11,825 nt of DNA from an uncultured Prevotella sp. (GTDB lineage Bacteria > Bacteroidota > Bacteroidia > Bacteroidales > Bacteroidaceae). The stretch lies in assembly GCA_900318855.1 (NCBI GenBank), contig ONMG01000226.1, positions 1-11,825 of the forward strand, in the 5' to 3' direction. The notes beneath the pieces were generated by a model. That model saw only the letters and a program-made list of their open reading frames with translations, was not told where the DNA came from and made no database searches. Every line of letters begins with the position of its first letter. Position 1 is the stretch's first letter. A program made the position numbers and the translations under genes. This document shows positions 1 to 6,700 of the stretch, piece after piece.

Positions 1-244
1 CGCATTATTTCCTGACTTCGTCAATGGACACCCATAATTGAGACAGTTGGTCTTATTATATAAATAATGTACGCAGGAAAGTGCATCATATTCTGACAAA
101 ACCCAGTAAAACCTCCTTGCTGTGCGACTCGCATTAACACATCCGAGCGAATAGAAGTCCGTGAAGCATCCGTGAGCGTCAGAGGCAATAACACCATAAC
201 TTAATACCAATTGCAAGAAATATCGAAAATAAACTATCAAAGTG
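1..244. other. Non-coding upstream region
   Basis: No convincing gene is seen here. Short open stretches at the extreme left edge, in frames 2 and 3 of the + strand, stop by about position 40 and could be the tail of an upstream gene or chance. The stretch is AT-rich and serves as the upstream region of the BspA-like gene. Confidence 0.5.
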
Positions 245-275
245 TTGGCACTACGCTTTATTTTGCGTAACTTTG
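245..275 (+). promoter_or_regulatory. Bacteroidetes-type promoter for the BspA-like gene
   Basis: TTGG at 245-248 is followed after 19 bp by TAACTTTG at 268-275, a full match to the Bacteroidetes -7 consensus TAnnTTTG. Transcription would start near 282, giving a leader of about 40 nt before the ATG at 325. No Shine-Dalgarno sequence is evident, which is usual in this phylum. Confidence 0.75.
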
Positions 276-324
276 CAAGCCGAATAAGGATACCAACAAA
301 TTATTAACATTAATACTATCGCTT

Positions 325-3321
325 ATGAGAATCAAATCTACTCTTCTGTTCGCGCTTCTCGTCTGCTCCGTCGGTGCCGTGGCCCAAAGCACCCGGACCG
401 TGGAAACGAAAAGTGCGGGCTCGCTCGCCAGCCTGCTCGGCGACGACCGCAACTCCATCACCTCACTGACCATAAAAGGTCCCATTAACGGGGCCGACAT
501 AGCCGTTCTGCGCGCTATGGCCGGCTACAATGTGAGTCTGGCCGACTCGTCGAAGACGGTCGCCGTAGGCAGCCTGCAGTCCATCGACCTGTCGGGGGCT
601 TCCATCGAGGCCAGTCCCGACACCTATTTCATCTCTTACAGCACCAGCGTCTACGGTCAGGAGACTGCTACCCAGCACACAACCAAGGATAATGTGGTGG
701 GCTCCTATATGTTCGCCTACTGCCCCAAGCTTAAGGAAGTCAGTCTGCCAAAGAATGCCGCCAGCATGCAGGAGCTTGCCTTCCAGGACGACGAAGCTTT
801 GGAGACCGTGCACCTCGGCAGTGCCCTCACCTCTATAGGTGACCGTGCGTTCAATTGCTGTTACGCCCTGAAGCAAGTTGACTTCGGTTCGGGCAGCCAT
901 CTGACAAGCATCGGCACCGAGGCCTTCTATCTCGACACCTGCCTGGTGAGCATCACGCTGCCCGAAAGCGTCACGAAGATCGGTACCCATGCCTTCACGG
1001 GCTGCAAGCAGCTCGTCACGGTGGTGATAGGTTCCGGGGTGACAGCCCTGCCCGAGGGACTCTTCGGAGCCGACGACTATGTGACCGGATGCTCCTCACT
1101 GCAGCACGTCACCCTGCCCCAGCAGCTACTCAGCGTGGGCGACAGGGCCTTCGACTATTGCACCTCCCTACACTCGCTCACTCTGCCCGACGCCGTGACA
1201 TCCATTGGCGAGCAAAGCTTCGCCTACTGCACATCCCTGAAAAAGCTCCATTTGCCCGAGAGCCTGAAGAGTGTCGGCAAGAACGCCTTCTTCCATTGCG
1301 AGTCACTCGACTCGTTGCTGCTGCCCGACGGCATCGGAAACAAACAGTTCAAGACTTCCTCGCTCGCTGGCAGTCCCTTCACGGGCTGCAAGAGCTTGAG
1401 GTACGTGAAGTTGGGCAAGGGTTTCACCGAGGTACCCAACTACTTCTTTAAGGCTGTGGAATCACTCCAGAAAGTCGACATGCCAGCTGTGACCAAGATA
1501 GGAAAGTTTGCCTTTAACCGCTGCTCAAGCTTGGAGTCGTTGGAACTGAAGGAAGGACTCACGGAAATCGGCAACTTCGCTTTTGGCGGATGCCACAGCA
1601 TGAAGAGCTTCTCCGTACCCAACAGCGTGACAAAGATTGGCATCAATGTGCTCTACGACTGCGGAGCTCTCAGAGAGGTGACGCTGGGAAGCGGACTCAC
1701 CGAGGTGCCGTCGAACTTCTGCCAGGGCGACTCTCTGCTCACCACTGTCGGCCTCAGTACCAACATCACGAAGATTGGCGACTTTGCCTTCTTCGAGTGC
1801 AAGAGTCTGAAGGAAGTGGTGCTACCGCAACATGTGACCGCTATCGGCAACTCTGCCTTCCAGGGCTGTGCCTTCCCCACCCTCGTCATCCCGGCTCAAG
1901 TGACCACTATCGGCGATCATGCCTTTGCCAACAACAAGGCACTCACTTCCATCGAGATTCCTTCCTCCATCACCCACATGGGCGACGGTATTCTCAAGGG
2001 CTGTTCTAACGTCACCTACGCCAAGCTTGACGCAGGCTTCACGGCGGTTCCGAAAGGAATGTTCGAGGGATTCACCCATCTGCAGACGGTCGACCTCCCC
2101 ACTGGCATCACCAGCATCGAGAACCGCGCCTTCTCGGGATGCATCGCGCTCCAACACATCCCCTTGGAAGAGGGCCTCACCTACATCGGCGATTCAGCCT
2201 TCTACTGGTGCCTGCGCCTTGAACAGCCCACGCTGCCATCCACATTGAAGACCATCGGCAGCAGCGCCTTCCTCAGATGTGAACAGTTCACCAAAGCCAT
2301 TATCCCCGACGCTGTCACATCACTGGGTGCCAGGGCTTTCGCCGGATGCAAGAATCTCACCGAGGCCACTGTGGGCAAGGGTGTCACTCAACTTCCCGAC
2401 GAGCTGTTCTATGCGCACAACGAACTGCAGAACACTTTCAACTGCTCGAAGCTGACTTCAGTCACGCTGCCGGCCACACTCACACGCATCGGCAACGGCA
2501 CCTTCCGCGAGTGCACAGCCCTGCAGTCGATTGCTCTCCCCGCCTCACTGCACGACGTGGGCAACGAAGCTTTCGAAAGCTGCACCTCGCTGGTGCTCAA
2601 CACGCTGCCCGACGGTGTGACAGCCGTGCGCCACGGTGCTTTCAAGAACTGCTCGGCCATCACCGAGTTCACGCTTCCTGAGAGTGTCAGCACCTTGCAG
2701 AGTCAGGCTTTTGCCGGTTGCAGCAATCTGCGCACGCTCCATCTCTCAAAGAATCTCAACGATATCGCCGACTCTATCTGCTACAACGACGCTCTGCTGA
2801 ATGCCGTCAACTTAGGCGACGTGAAGAACACCACACGCATCGGCGAGGCAGCTTTCCAGTTCTGCCTGAGTCTGAAAGAGGTCACCATTCCGCAGAATGT
2901 CACCGAGATTTGGTATCAGTCGTTTGCCAACGATGTGGCACTCTCGCGTGTGCACTTCAAGACACCCAAGGTTCCCGCCATCGCCCCGACAGCCGAGGTG
3001 ACAGTGACGGGCGACGACCTCTACGAGAAGCCCAAGACCATCACGATGTACCACAGCTTCTATCACATCGCTAACCCCGCTACCTTCATCGTGCCCGATG
3101 TCGCTGTCGACGCCTTCAAACAGCTTGACTTAAGCGACACCGAGGTAATGATCAACATCGTGGGTGAATCGGCTTCAACGGGCATCTCAAGCGTCAATAA
3201 CGACAGCCAGCAGGTGAAGCAACGCTTCAGCATCGGAGGCAGCCGTCTCAACGCTCCCGCGCATGGCATCACCATCGAGCGGCTCAGCGACGGCAGTGCG
3301 CGCAAGGTGCTAAGGAAATAA
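325..3321 (+). CDS. BspA-like secreted leucine-rich-repeat (LRR_5) protein
   Basis: This encodes a 998-residue exported protein of the BspA-like family; known members are surface or secreted adhesins that bind host proteins or other bacteria. Residues 1-20 form a signal peptide ending in AVA before Gln21. Residues about 22-110 match the N-terminal domain common in Prevotella LRR proteins (pattern SLTIKG-x-INGADIAVLRAM). From about residue 140 to 900 there are roughly 28-30 tandem repeats of about 23 residues with the pattern TxIGxxAFxxCxxLxxVxLPxxV, typical of the treponemal/BspA class. A capping segment (FIVPDVAVDAFK) and a tail from about residue 950 (GISSV, then RFSIGGSRL, HGITIERLSDGS) follow; the tail resembles short secretion/anchoring tails of Bacteroidales. 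The first ATG is used because it starts the signal peptide and sits about 40 nt after the promoter. The ligand cannot be read from the sequence. Confidence 0.93.
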   Translation: MRIKSTLLFALLVCSVGAVAQSTRTVETKSAGSLASLLGDDRNSITSLTIKGPINGADIAVLRAMAGYNVSLADSSKTVAVGSLQSIDLSGASIEASPDTYFISYSTSVYGQETATQHTTKDNVVGSYMFAYCPKLKEVSLPKNAASMQELAFQDDEALETVHLGSALTSIGDRAFNCCYALKQVDFGSGSHLTSIGTEAFYLDTCLVSITLPESVTKIGTHAFTGCKQLVTVVIGSGVTALPEGLFGADDYVTGCSSLQHVTLPQQLLSVGDRAFDYCTSLHSLTLPDAVTSIGEQSFAYCTSLKKLHLPESLKSVGKNAFFHCESLDSLLLPDGIGNKQFKTSSLAGSPFTGCKSLRYVKLGKGFTEVPNYFFKAVESLQKVDMPAVTKIGKFAFNRCSSLESLELKEGLTEIGNFAFGGCHSMKSFSVPNSVTKIGINVLYDCGALREVTLGSGLTEVPSNFCQGDSLLTTVGLSTNITKIGDFAFFECKSLKEVVLPQHVTAIGNSAFQGCAFPTLVIPAQVTTIGDHAFANNKALTSIEIPSSITHMGDGILKGCSNVTYAKLDAGFTAVPKGMFEGFTHLQTVDLPTGITSIENRAFSGCIALQHIPLEEGLTYIGDSAFYWCLRLEQPTLPSTLKTIGSSAFLRCEQFTKAIIPDAVTSLGARAFAGCKNLTEATVGKGVTQLPDELFYAHNELQNTFNCSKLTSVTLPATLTRIGNGTFRECTALQSIALPASLHDVGNEAFESCTSLVLNTLPDGVTAVRHGAFKNCSAITEFTLPESVSTLQSQAFAGCSNLRTLHLSKNLNDIADSICYNDALLNAVNLGDVKNTTRIGEAAFQFCLSLKEVTIPQNVTEIWYQSFANDVALSRVHFKTPKVPAIAPTAEVTVTGDDLYEKPKTITMYHSFYHIANPATFIVPDVAVDAFKQLDLSDTEVMINIVGESASTGISSVNNDSQQVKQRFSIGGSRLNAPAHGITIERLSDGSARKVLRK

Positions 3322-3372
3322 CAATAGCCTCATTCGAATTCCTCAAAACTAACAACTGAGGCAATAAGAACA

Positions 3373-3409
3373 GTTATGCCGTCCACTGTCGAGCAGTGAA
3401 CGGCATAAC
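3373..3409. terminator. Hairpin terminator between the BspA-like gene and the OMP remnant
   Basis: GTTATGCCGTCCACTG (3373-3388) pairs with CAGTGAACGGCATAAC (3394-3409) at 15 of 16 positions around a 5-nt loop. TTATTAAT follows on the + strand. It ends the BspA-like transcript and also faces the remnant gene on the other strand, so it may work both ways. Confidence 0.75.
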
Positions 3410-3431
3410 TTATTAATACCACTATGCAGGA

Positions 3432-3554
3432 CTACAGGTCGAACTTGTAGCCTAAAGTAATCTGGAACACGGAATGCTTCGTCGACTCACCCTCAGCCTC
3501 GATAGCCTTAGTGACACTGAAGTTATAGCGTGCGTAAAGGAGGTGCAGCGTATT
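3432..3554 (-). pseudogene. C-terminal remnant of an outer-membrane beta-barrel protein
   Basis: On the - strand, 40 codons end in a TAG at 3432-3434. The peptide contains LLYARYNFSVTKAIE and closes with HSVFQITLGYKFDL: alternating polar and hydrophobic strands with a final aromatic-rich strand, as in the last two strands of small Bacteroidetes outer-membrane barrels (OMP_b-brl type). Reading upstream, the frame meets a TAA at 3555-3557, exactly where the dispersed repeat begins, and no matching barrel sequence is found beyond it up to 3920. This is therefore the 3' end of a gene whose body has been deleted or replaced, not a complete small gene. The family call rests on strand pattern only. 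Confidence 0.6.
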
Positions 3555-3596
3555 TTATGCGCTCTGCACAATTTTACGCGATAGCGATTTTCGTCA
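3553..3596 (-). repeat. Dispersed repeat, copy 1 (with internal hairpin)
   Basis: Read on the - strand this begins TGACGAAAATCGCTATCGCG and continues TAAAATTG, then a short hairpin (TGTGC-AGA-GCGCA), then ATAAAA. The same sequence occurs at 10244-10289 on the + strand: 27 of 28 bases match before the hairpin and the GCATAAAA end is identical. The hairpin loop region differs between copies while pairing is kept. Copy 1 abuts the broken end of the barrel-protein remnant. Confidence 0.75.
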
Positions 3597-3720
3597 TAGA
3601 CAGGCTTGACACCAAGTGTGTGTGTGTCAGAAGTGATGGGGGAAGCCAGCGAGCTTGCTCGCTGGGGCTGCCCCATCACTTCTGACACATCACTCCATTG
3701 GGAGCGGAAGCCTGCCTATG
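3595..3720. repeat. Long nested inverted repeat (possible miniature mobile element)
   Basis: Three nested pairs of arms share one centre. Outer arms CATAGACAGGCTT (3595-3607) and AAGCCTGCCTATG (3708-3720) match at 12 of 13 positions. Middle arms TGTGTCAGAAGTGATGGGG (3623-3641) and its exact complement (3671-3689) give 19 perfect pairs. The core AGCCAGCGAGC (3644-3654) pairs with 3657-3669, apart from a two-base bulge. Segments between outer and middle arms are only loosely complementary. Because of the symmetry, both strands can be translated into similar peptides (SEVMG, PITSDT, KPxYD), which is a by-product of the palindrome, not evidence of a gene. It could be a palindromic miniature element, a folded RNA, or an inverted duplication. 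Confidence 0.75.
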
Positions 3721-3920
3721 ATTTTCTTTACTTCGATTTTGTATCACTGCAAGTGTTTTACTGGTTTTTGTCTGCCCGTCAGACGATCAACAATTGTTTG
3801 TCATTGATTAGACCATGTGAAAGCGTAATATTTCAGCAGCAACCTGCCTGAACCTCCAGCCACAATGACGCATGCCATTGTGTCGGCAGGAATGGCGAAT
3901 GAGACTATAACGACAAGCCA
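3721..3920. other. Non-coding stretch downstream of the sigma factor gene
   Basis: No supported gene. It contains an imperfect hairpin at 3843-3890: outer arms CCTGCC and GGCAGG, inner arms CACAATG (3861-3867) and CATTGTG (3876-3882). It lies about 30 nt past the sigma factor stop on the - strand and may end that transcript, but no T-run follows, so the terminator role is weak. Confidence 0.4.
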
Positions 3921-4409
3921 TTAAGCCAACAGCACAAAGAGTATCTCTTCCCGCTTTCCACGCAAGGTGGAAAGAGCATGAGAGATGAGATGCTCCACAG
4001 TCTTGGGAGAGATGCCTAACTGTTGTGCAATGTCGATGTAACGCAGACCATCACGCTTACTCATCAGCAACACTTGACGCTGCCTCGGAGGCAGATGGTC
4101 AATGGCTGTCCACAGCCGTGCCTCCGTAAACGAACGTTCCTGAGCTTCCACATCCGAGATGACACCTTCCAAGTCACAAGGCTCTATTTGCGCATCCACT
4201 GGTGACCGATGCCTCAGAAGGTCAACACAACGGTTGCGCACCAGCGTATAAAGAAAAGCTTTAGGATTCTCCGCTCCTTGATTCAGATATTTCACGAAAC
4301 AGTCCTGCACCACATCCTCAGCCTCCTCGATGTTTCCATGCAGATAATGCATGGCATAGAGACACAGAGGCCGATAGAGCGTACGGAATAAGATGCTGAA
4401 CTTGTCCAT
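3921..4409 (-). CDS. ECF-type RNA polymerase sigma-70 factor
   Basis: This 162-residue protein is an extracytoplasmic-function sigma factor, which would bind core RNA polymerase and direct it to a small set of promoters. Region 2 spans about residues 4-68, with the core-binding helix EEAEDVVQDCFVKYL (28-42) and the -10-recognition segment FLYTLVRNRCVDLLRH (52-67). Region 4 spans about 98-152, with LPPRQRQVLLMSKRDGL and the helix-turn-helix IAQQLGISPKTVEHLISHAL. This architecture is that of the large Bacteroides sigma family usually paired with FecR anti-sigma and SusC/TonB-receptor genes, yet no such genes lie next to it here. I chose the ATG at 4409; a TTG one codon upstream is possible. The gene follows mdh in the same direction, 96 nt apart, but a terminator lies between and no TAnnTTTG box is seen, so its promoter is unknown. 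Confidence 0.92.
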   Translation of the reverse strand: MDKFSILFRTLYRPLCLYAMHYLHGNIEEAEDVVQDCFVKYLNQGAENPKAFLYTLVRNRCVDLLRHRSPVDAQIEPCDLEGVISDVEAQERSFTEARLWTAIDHLPPRQRQVLLMSKRDGLRYIDIAQQLGISPKTVEHLISHALSTLRGKREEILFVLLA

Positions 4410-4427
4410 CAATGATTATCAACGCAA

Positions 4428-4470
4428 AAGGGAAAGGCAGCATGACCGAAGAGTCAGTCGCCTTTCCCTT
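4428..4470 (-). terminator. Terminator after mdh
   Basis: AAGGGAAAGGC (4428-4438) and GCCTTTCCCTT (4460-4470) form a perfect 11-bp stem. The loop contains a further short pairing (TGAC with GTCA). On the - strand the stem runs directly into TTTTGCG, as expected of an intrinsic terminator for mdh. It lies only about 18 nt upstream of the sigma factor start, so sigma expression probably depends on read-through or a non-standard promoter. Confidence 0.8.
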
Positions 4471-4505
4471 ATTATGTTTACTTCCCTTCAGGGAAACGTT
4501 CCTGT

Positions 4506-5540
4506 TTAGAGGTTAGGATTCATCTTGTTCCACTCAGCAATGGGAGGAATGATGCCGAGGTCGATAACCTCCTGACGCATGTTGCAGAGGTGCTCATAAC
4601 TCTTGTGCAGGTCAGCCATTTCCTCCTCAGTGCCTGTAGGCACGGTATAGTGGACTCCGCTCTTGTCGATAGTCGTAGGCAGAGCCATCATCACGTCCTT
4701 ATAGCCCAATTCAGGAATATCGGCATAGCAGCCGGCAGGCAGTGTGAACTTCTCGCCACCCATGGCAGCCTCAATCATCTTCACAGCATTGTAGGCAGGG
4801 CTCTGGAATGAGCTACGGCCACGCAGCTTGATAATGTTGGAACCACCCTGAACGGTGATATGCTTAATCTCTTCCCAACGCTCCTTGCTGAGCCCCATCT
4901 CTGACAGCGGCTTGCCATCAACCTTCACCTGAGAAGCGAAGACAGCCATCTGCTCGCCGTGGCCACCATAGGTGTGAGCGCCGGTCACCTTATCTTGCTG
5001 AACACCGAACTCCAATGCCAGGGCCTGCTGCAGACGAGTAGAGTCGAGAGCTGCCAGCGAGGTCAGCTGGTTAGGCTTCAAACCGGAATGAATCAGCGTG
5101 GTCAGAGCAGTCACATCTGCGGGGTTGAAGATCACCACCACATGCTCTACATCGGGGCAGTACTTCTTGATGTTGTCACCGAAGTCGGCAGCAATCTTGC
5201 AGTTGCCCTTGAGCAGATCCTCACGGGTCATACCAGCCTTACGGGGAGCGCCACCTGAAGAGATGATGTATTTGGCCCCGGTGAATGCCTTCTTAGCAGC
5301 CTCAGCCACCTTTTCGGGATTGCCCATATCCTCCACGGCGGGAGCATAGTAAGTTACATTGGCACCCGGGAAAGCACACTGCTGAATCTCGTCGAACACT
5401 CCATGAACACCCGGCTCATAGATATCGTAGAGACACACATTGGGGGTTAGACCGAGCATCAAAACGCTCTGAGCCATGTTGGAACCGATCATGCCACCTG
5501 CACCGACAATGACCAGCTTGTCATTCGTTAAATACTTCAT
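4506..5540 (-). CDS. mdh: Malate dehydrogenase (NAD-dependent)
   Basis: This enzyme interconverts malate and oxaloacetate using NAD(H) in the cytoplasm; in Bacteroidales it serves the reductive branch from oxaloacetate towards fumarate and succinate. The 344-residue protein has the Rossmann motif GAGGMIG (13-19) and Asp39 at the end of the second strand, which favours NAD over NADP. Substrate-binding arginines appear in APRKAGMTR (Arg100, Arg106) with Arg169. Asp166 and His194 (in GAHTYGGHGE) form the catalytic pair. IFNPADV (137-143) is the usual conserved loop. The frame stays open upstream to 5681, but the ATG at 5540 gives the family's normal N-terminus just before the first beta strand, so the longer start is unlikely. 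It is divergent from the aminopeptidase-like gene and followed by a strong terminator. Confidence 0.95.
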   Translation of the reverse strand: MKYLTNDKLVIVGAGGMIGSNMAQSVLMLGLTPNVCLYDIYEPGVHGVFDEIQQCAFPGANVTYYAPAVEDMGNPEKVAEAAKKAFTGAKYIISSGGAPRKAGMTREDLLKGNCKIAADFGDNIKKYCPDVEHVVVIFNPADVTALTTLIHSGLKPNQLTSLAALDSTRLQQALALEFGVQQDKVTGAHTYGGHGEQMAVFASQVKVDGKPLSEMGLSKERWEEIKHITVQGGSNIIKLRGRSSFQSPAYNAVKMIEAAMGGEKFTLPAGCYADIPELGYKDVMMALPTTIDKSGVHYTVPTGTEEEMADLHKSYEHLCNMRQEVIDLGIIPPIAEWNKMNPNL

Positions 5541-5650
5541 AATTACTAAATATTTAAAGTTTCGATAGTTTCCTCTCTTAGTACCTTTGCAAAGAGTCTG
5601 CCAAAAGTCTCCCAAGGGCAGTCCTTCCAACCGATACCGTTCTACTCTTG

Positions 5651-5658
5651 CAAAATTA
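5651..5658 (-). promoter_or_regulatory. Possible -7 promoter element for mdh
   Basis: On the - strand TAATTTTG fits TAnnTTTG. It would place the transcript start about 100 nt before the mdh ATG. No good TTTG is found at the expected -33 distance (a TTG lies only about 14 bp upstream), so the call is tentative. Confidence 0.4.
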
Positions 5659-5698
5659 CGAAAAAAGGGCATCAACCCCATAATTATTTACCTTAGAT

Positions 5699-5730
5699 TT
5701 TGTTATTTATCTTAAAAAGAACTATCTTTG
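5699..5730 (+). promoter_or_regulatory. Bacteroidetes-type promoter for the aminopeptidase-like gene
   Basis: TTTG at 5699-5702, a 20-bp spacer, and TATCTTTG at 5723-5730 match both promoter boxes fully. Transcription would begin near 5737, about 20 nt before the ATG at 5758. It probably drives both this gene and the oxidoreductase 22 nt downstream of it. Confidence 0.8.
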
Positions 5731-5757
5731 CAATGTTGAATTAGCAAAAGATGGGAC

Positions 5758-6678
5758 ATGGAAGAGACTCTGCCTGACAAGCTGTCAGTCTTGCGCGACG
5801 AGATGCGCATAGAGCATCTTGACGCTTTCGTTTTCACAACTTCCGACGGCCATGGCAGTCGGCGCATAGCCCGACATTGGAACGATGTGCAATGGCTTAG
5901 CGGCTACGACATCGACGGACTGACCCTTATTCTCACAGCATCGAAGGCCATGCTCTGTCCTGAAAACGAAGCTATGCGTGAAACGCTTCGTCCACTTATC
6001 ACGGACGATTTTCAACTCTTACCACCTGCAACGGCTATCATTGACTGGCTGGGACTGGAGCTGGAACCCATCAATGGTGCCATCGTAGGTATTGACGGTC
6101 GAACAACGCCTATTGCCACGGCGCTGACACTGGAGAAGGGTCTACGACAGCATGGTGGCATCAATCTGAGATGGAACTTCAATCCCACCGACCGGTTATG
6201 GAGCGACCGCGATCCGCTGCCCGCTCCACTGCTGTCGCCCATGAGCACCGACACGACGCTAACGGAAAGAATCAAAATGGTGAAACAGGCACTTCACGAG
6301 CAGCACTGTGATGGCATGCTGGTGACCTCACTGCTTGACATCGCTCTCATCTTGGGTGTGCATCCTACCAAGCAGGATGGTCGTCCCGCTTTTGAAGCCT
6401 ATATGATTATTGCTCCCGAACAGTCCACCTTATATATAAATAAGGTAGAGGACCTGCAATGTCAGATGTCCATCCTCCCCTCCATTGAAGTCGATATAAA
6501 AGCGCTCAGCCTATGGAAAGAGGGAGCAGCCGACTATTTCGCCTACAATATCCTCATCGATCCCGCCACATGTCCCATCGTGCTTCCTCCCTACCTGCCT
6601 GAGCGAACGAAGCAAGTCCTCGCAACTTCTCCAATTGAGGCAACACTCAAGTCCCTCTACCCTAACCCTATACTTTGA
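5758..6678 (+). CDS. Creatinase/Xaa-Pro aminopeptidase N-terminal-domain protein lacking the catalytic domain
   Basis: The 306-residue protein resembles the first half of three-domain M24B Xaa-Pro aminopeptidases, which are about 590 residues long in Bacteroidales. Residues about 8-145 look like the first creatinase-N domain (HLDAFVFTTSDGHGS, then WLSGYDIDGLTLIL, then GIDGRTT). Residues about 165-300 look like the second (IKMVKQALHEQHCDGMLVTS, then LDIALILGVHP). The protein stops at SPIEATLKSLYPNPIL, close to where the family's catalytic pita-bread domain would begin, so the metal-binding Asp/His/Glu residues are absent and peptidase activity is not expected. No signal peptide is visible, so it is probably cytoplasmic. 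The next gene starts 22 nt later, with no room for a hidden catalytic part. It may be a regulatory or binding pseudoenzyme, or a truncated gene. Confidence 0.72.
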   Translation: MEETLPDKLSVLRDEMRIEHLDAFVFTTSDGHGSRRIARHWNDVQWLSGYDIDGLTLILTASKAMLCPENEAMRETLRPLITDDFQLLPPATAIIDWLGLELEPINGAIVGIDGRTTPIATALTLEKGLRQHGGINLRWNFNPTDRLWSDRDPLPAPLLSPMSTDTTLTERIKMVKQALHEQHCDGMLVTSLLDIALILGVHPTKQDGRPAFEAYMIIAPEQSTLYINKVEDLQCQMSILPSIEVDIKALSLWKEGAADYFAYNILIDPATCPIVLPPYLPERTKQVLATSPIEATLKSLYPNPIL

Positions 6679-6700
6679 ACAACCTAAAGAAACTTTAATC

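Noticed and set aside
1..60. Possible end of an insertion sequence or of an upstream gene at the left edge.
   Set aside because: Too little sequence; no matching inverted end or reading frame of useful length inside the window.
463..3305. Many long reading frames on both strands inside the BspA-like gene.
   Set aside because: They are shadows caused by the GC-rich repeated codons of the LRR array; none has a promoter or family match.
3452..3851. Two overlapping opposite-strand reading frames of about 80 codons with similar peptides (SEVMG, PITSDT).
   Set aside because: The similarity follows directly from the inverted repeat, and the - strand frame runs antisense-out-of-frame through the barrel remnant. 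No promoter or family supports them as proteins.
5582..5594. TACCTTTG box and CTTTGCAAAG palindrome between mdh and the aminopeptidase-like gene.
   Set aside because: A + strand start there would give a long leader of about 160 nt, and a far better placed promoter exists at 5699-5730; no -33 partner was established.
5541..5681. 47-codon upstream extension of malate dehydrogenase.
   Set aside because: It would cover the promoter region and add residues the family does not have; the ATG at 5540 gives the normal N-terminus.
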